Source: Vibrio splendidus
GTDB lineage: Bacteria > Pseudomonadota > Gammaproteobacteria > Enterobacterales > Vibrionaceae
Direction of reading: 5' to 3'
Length of the DNA stretch: 64,000 nt
Assembly (NCBI RefSeq): GCF_001557875.1
Contig: NZ_LNRF01000002.1
Span: 248,001 to 312,000 of the forward strand
Below the pieces are notes generated by a model, which saw only the letters and a list, made by a program, of their open reading frames with translations, ran no database searches and was not told the DNA's origin. The position numbers and the translations under genes are program-made. This document shows positions 61,243 through 64,000 of the stretch, piece after piece (the first letter of the stretch is position 1; the number at the start of each line of letters is the position of its first letter).

Positions 61243-62810
61243 AATTTAAAACGGTACGACTTGCATTAGGTGACCAACTCAACATTGAGCATTCATGGTT
61301 TCAACAAGTTGACGATGACGTTATTTACATCATTGCTGAGCTCAAACAAGAAACGGATTATGTTGCCTCTCACATTCAAAAAGTGGCCGCTTTTTTCTGT
61401 GCGATGGGTTACTTCGCTGACGAATTAAAAGAACAAGGCCATCAAGTACTGCACCTAACCCTTGACGACACAACGCAATTTGAAAACCTAGATTCACTTC
61501 TAAAGCACTATGTACACGAATTCGGCGCAGAGAAATTCGAATATCAAAGGCCAGATGAATATCGCCTTTTAGAGCAGATGAACAAGCTCAAACTCACCAA
61601 TGCAACCAAAGGTTGTTATGATACAGAGCACTTCCTCTTTCCATTCGAGGAGATCGAACAACAATTTCCGAAAGACAAACACATCATGATGGAACACTTC
61701 TATCGCCGAATGAGAAAGCGTTTCGACATTTTGCTAGAAGACGGAAAGCCCGTTGGAGGCAAATGGAATTACGACGCGAACAATCGAAAGAAACTCAAGA
61801 AACAAGACATCGAAAACCTGCCTCAGCCGCTGATGTTTACCAATGACATAACCGAAATTTTGCAGCGTATCGAACGCCACCAAGTGCAAACCATTGGTCA
61901 AGTCGGTAGCCAGTTATTATGGCCGGTGAACCGGGCACAAAGTTTGTCTTTGCTCGCTCATTTCTGCCAAGTTTGCTTACCGTTATTTGGGCAGTTTCAA
62001 GATGCGATGACAACAGAACACGACTCTAAATGGAGCTTGTATCATAGCCGCATTTCGTTTTCGTTGAACAGTAAACTGCTGAGCCCTAAAGAAGTGATTG
62101 ATGCAGCACTTTCGGCTTACCAAGCATCCTGTCATCGAGACAGTTCTTCAAATAAACCAAGTATAGACATTGCACAAGTCGAAGGGTTTGTACGCCAAAT
62201 ACTGGGGTGGCGAGAGTACATACGCGCCGTCTATTGGGCAAACATGCCTGCTTACGCCAACAAAAACCATTACTCAGCAAACAATAACCTGCCCCATTAC
62301 TTTTGGGACGGACAGACCAAGATGAACTGCATGAAGCATGCGATCGACCAGTCTCTTGAATTTGCTTACGCGCACCACATTCAAAGGTTAATGATCACTG
62401 GCAACTTCTGTTTAATCACAGGCATAGACCCTGACCAAGTAGACAGTTGGTACCTTGGTATTTACGTCGACGCGATTGAGTGGGTTGAAATGCCAAATAC
62501 GCGAGGTATGGCACTGTTTGCGGATGGCGGGATCGTCGGAACCAAACCATACTCTGCCAGCGGTTCCTATATCAACCGCATGAGCGACTACTGCAAAGGC
62601 TGTCACTACAAGATAAAAGAACGCAGCGGCGAGCAATCTTGCCCTTTCAATAGCTTGTATTGGCGCTTTATGAACCAACACCGCGATGCGTTAAACCGTA
62701 ACCCACGCATGGGCATGTTATATCGCTCTTGGGACAACATGGACGAGCAATCACAACAAGCGATTCTCGATACTGCAGAACAACGAATCACAAACTTGGA
62801 GAACTTATAA
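61239..62810 (+). CDS. Iron-sulfur bacterial cryptochrome/photolyase (FeS-BCP)
   Basis: A 523-aa photolyase-related protein of the Fe-S group, to which (6-4) photolyases such as PhrB belong. The N-terminal part has RLALGDQLNIEHSWF. The FAD domain has QILGWREYIRAVYW, and the C-terminal cluster region has the Cys set CKGCHY with a further Cys before FNSLYWRFM and one upstream at NCMKHAID. The Cys arrangement supports an Fe4S4 cluster. The start overlaps the cry-DASH stop (ATGA) and the stop overlaps the SDR start (TAATG). Confidence 0.88.
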   Translation: MKFKTVRLALGDQLNIEHSWFQQVDDDVIYIIAELKQETDYVASHIQKVAAFFCAMGYFADELKEQGHQVLHLTLDDTTQFENLDSLLKHYVHEFGAEKFEYQRPDEYRLLEQMNKLKLTNATKGCYDTEHFLFPFEEIEQQFPKDKHIMMEHFYRRMRKRFDILLEDGKPVGGKWNYDANNRKKLKKQDIENLPQPLMFTNDITEILQRIERHQVQTIGQVGSQLLWPVNRAQSLSLLAHFCQVCLPLFGQFQDAMTTEHDSKWSLYHSRISFSLNSKLLSPKEVIDAALSAYQASCHRDSSSNKPSIDIAQVEGFVRQILGWREYIRAVYWANMPAYANKNHYSANNNLPHYFWDGQTKMNCMKHAIDQSLEFAYAHHIQRLMITGNFCLITGIDPDQVDSWYLGIYVDAIEWVEMPNTRGMALFADGGIVGTKPYSASGSYINRMSDYCKGCHYKIKERSGEQSCPFNSLYWRFMNQHRDALNRNPRMGMLYRSWDNMDEQSQQAILDTAEQRITNLENL

Positions 62811-63550
62811 TGGTGGAGCAACTCAGATTACACATATTGGTGGTCGGTGGGAGCGGCGGTATTGGTTTCGCTGTGGTTAAACACCTATTATCTGAGCTCT
62901 CTCGGTTTGATTTTCTTGATGTGCATGTAGACGCGACTTACTACTCTCAACAGCCGGAACTAGAAAACCGTCGCTTGAGCTGGCACAAAGTCGACGCCAC
63001 CGACGAAGCTGATATTAAGCGCTTGAGTTCTGAGTTTGAACAACTTGATTGGCTGATCAACTGCGTGGGTATGCTCCACACTCCAGATCTTGGACCGGAG
63101 AAAAACTTGTCGTCCATCGACCCTGAGTTTTTCCTCAAAAACATCTCTGTGAATACCCTGCCCAGCTTGTTATTAGCAAAACACTTCACGCCGATACTTA
63201 AAGCGAGCGACAATCCAAAGTTTGCTGTGGTATCCGCAAAGGTTGGCAGTATTTCAGACAACAGATTAGGCGGTTGGTATAGCTACCGCTCATCGAAAGC
63301 AGCCCTAAATATGTTCATCAAAACCATGTCGATCGAATGGCAACGCACCATTAAGAAAGGTACCGTGCTGGCTCTTCACCCGGGCACAACAGACACCGCT
63401 CTATCGAAGCCTTTTCAGACCAATGTCCCTGAAGGCAAGTTGTTCGAATCGAGTTATGTCGCCCATCAATTGGTCGATATTATTCGCACTGCTAGACCTG
63501 ATAACAGTGGGCACTTCTACGCTTACGATGGTGAGCAGTTAAGTTGGTAA
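62810..63550 (+). CDS. SDR-family oxidoreductase, CsgA-like
   Basis: A 246-aa short-chain dehydrogenase. The cofactor loop VVGGSGGIGFAVVKHL is followed by INCVGML, and the catalytic Tyr-X3-Lys is in YSYRSSKAALNMF. The late motif LHPGTTDTALSKPF is of the C-factor (CsgA) type. It is translationally coupled to the Fe-S photolyase, so its substrate may relate to a light-response or flavin pathway, but that is inference. A strong terminator follows. Confidence 0.88.
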   Translation: MVEQLRLHILVVGGSGGIGFAVVKHLLSELSRFDFLDVHVDATYYSQQPELENRRLSWHKVDATDEADIKRLSSEFEQLDWLINCVGMLHTPDLGPEKNLSSIDPEFFLKNISVNTLPSLLLAKHFTPILKASDNPKFAVVSAKVGSISDNRLGGWYSYRSSKAALNMFIKTMSIEWQRTIKKGTVLALHPGTTDTALSKPFQTNVPEGKLFESSYVAHQLVDIIRTARPDNSGHFYAYDGEQLSW

Positions 63551-63590
63551 TTAATACCAGTGGCCGTCTTTCATGAGAGCTAAAAAAGAA

Positions 63591-63628
63591 AACCCAACAG
63601 AGCTGAGGCTCTATTGGGTTATTTTTTG
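63591..63628 (+). terminator. Terminator after the photolyase-SDR operon
   Basis: AACCCAACAGAGC (63591-63603) pairs with GCTCTATTGGGTT (63608-63620) except at one position. ATTTTTTG follows. Confidence 0.88.
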
Positions 63629-63696
63629 AAAGAACGCCTCTGTTTTATAAGGCGTTTGGTTGATATCTAGCTAAAGATCAAAACTGATCATCACGA

Positions 63697-64000
63697 TTAC
63701 TCAACCCAATTGAACTTGCTATCGTCGACACCTTCTTTCTCTTCTTTCGCTCGCTCGCGTCGGTGTTGTTCTTCAATTCGCGCAGCGTCTATCTCTTGCA
63801 TGATGGCTTCGATATCAGCCAAGTCGTCCGTTTCCGTAAACTCGCCCGTCAGCTTGCTGTCTGGCTTCAAGTCGCCTTTCTCGTACAGCGCCCACATTTC
63901 CTTGGCATACTCGGTTTTCGCCAATTCAGGGGCAAACTGAGCGTAGTAGTCACGGATGTTATTGATATCACGAGCCAACATCCACTCAGCATTGTTGTTC
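63697..64000 (-). CDS. RIO-type serine kinase, C-terminal part (5' end beyond window)
   Basis: The frame runs open to the last base of the window. NNNAEWMLARDINNIRDYYAQFAPELAKTEYAKEMWALYEKG is the end of the kinase domain and the tail found in bacterial RIO1-like serine kinases. An acidic Asp/Glu-rich region and HRRERAKEEKEG follow. The internal ATG at 63981 is not the true start. The catalytic residues lie outside the window. The identification rests on this C-terminal motif alone. Confidence 0.7.
   Translation of the reverse strand, partial: NNNAEWMLARDINNIRDYYAQFAPELAKTEYAKEMWALYEKGDLKPDSKLTGEFTETDDLADIEAIMQEIDAARIEEQHRRERAKEEKEGVDDSKFNWVE

Noticed and set aside
1..64000. CRISPR arrays, rRNA or tRNA genes, prophage or plasmid replication genes
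   Set aside because: None was recognised; short repeats found are attC sites, the duplicated leader and the AAAACAC run.

Overview
The window reads as a chromosomal segment of a marine Vibrionaceae, most likely a Vibrio of the Splendidus type. The evidence is a syp-type biofilm polysaccharide locus driven by a sigma-54 response regulator, Vibrio-style integron recombination sites (attC), and gene families typical of the genus: YnfA, DUF3297, an SEC-C/SWIM protein, cry-DASH and an iron-sulfur photolyase. No rRNA, tRNA or CRISPR array was recognised. Identifications rest on sequence motifs and remembered families; no searches were run.

1-11.7 kb (+): the distal part of a syp locus. It runs from the 3' end of a hybrid kinase (sypF, HPt domain) through sypG, sypH, a Wzy/ligase-like gene (sypL), sypM, sypN, sypO, sypP, sypQ and sypR. 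Sigma-54 promoter motifs, each with an upstream SypG-enhancer-like sequence, precede sypL, sypM and sypP. The sypI-sypJ-sypK genes expected between sypH and sypL are not there. 11.9-18.6 kb (+): a LysR regulator and a tripartite RND efflux operon (adaptor, pump, outer-membrane channel).

18.7-28 kb (-): small accessory genes. The part from about 22.8 to 27.3 kb is an integrase-less integron cassette array: small, mostly unrecognised genes separated by imperfectly palindromic attC sites, one of them split by a frameshifted IS110 remnant. A roughly 60-bp sequence at the head of this array recurs near 48.25 kb, just upstream of a second minus-strand block of small genes. A gene at 21.0-21.5 kb is broken by one in-frame stop.

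28.3-31.2 kb (-): an art-type arginine ABC importer. 31.8-43.8 kb: mixed housekeeping genes (ABC exporter, thioesterase, U32 hydroxylase/peptidase-like, GST, Rof-like antiterminator, cytochrome c, BamA-like outer-membrane protein, CatB-family acetyltransferase, SDR, HAD, SEC-C protein). 43.9-54.0 kb, almost all (-): a dense run of small single-domain proteins (VOC, GNAT, HD, NUDIX, ASCH, HAD, STAS, O-acetyltransferase, RsuA) with no attC sites between them.

54.2-56.7 kb (-): glpT-glpQ, with GlpR-like operators upstream. 57.2-59.0 kb (-): a DUF3297 gene, then a PcfJ-like gene coupled to a 51-aa zinc-ribbon gene. 59.2-63.6 kb (+): uspA, then a translationally coupled light-response trio (cry-DASH, Fe-S photolyase/cryptochrome, SDR). 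The window ends inside a RIO-type kinase gene.
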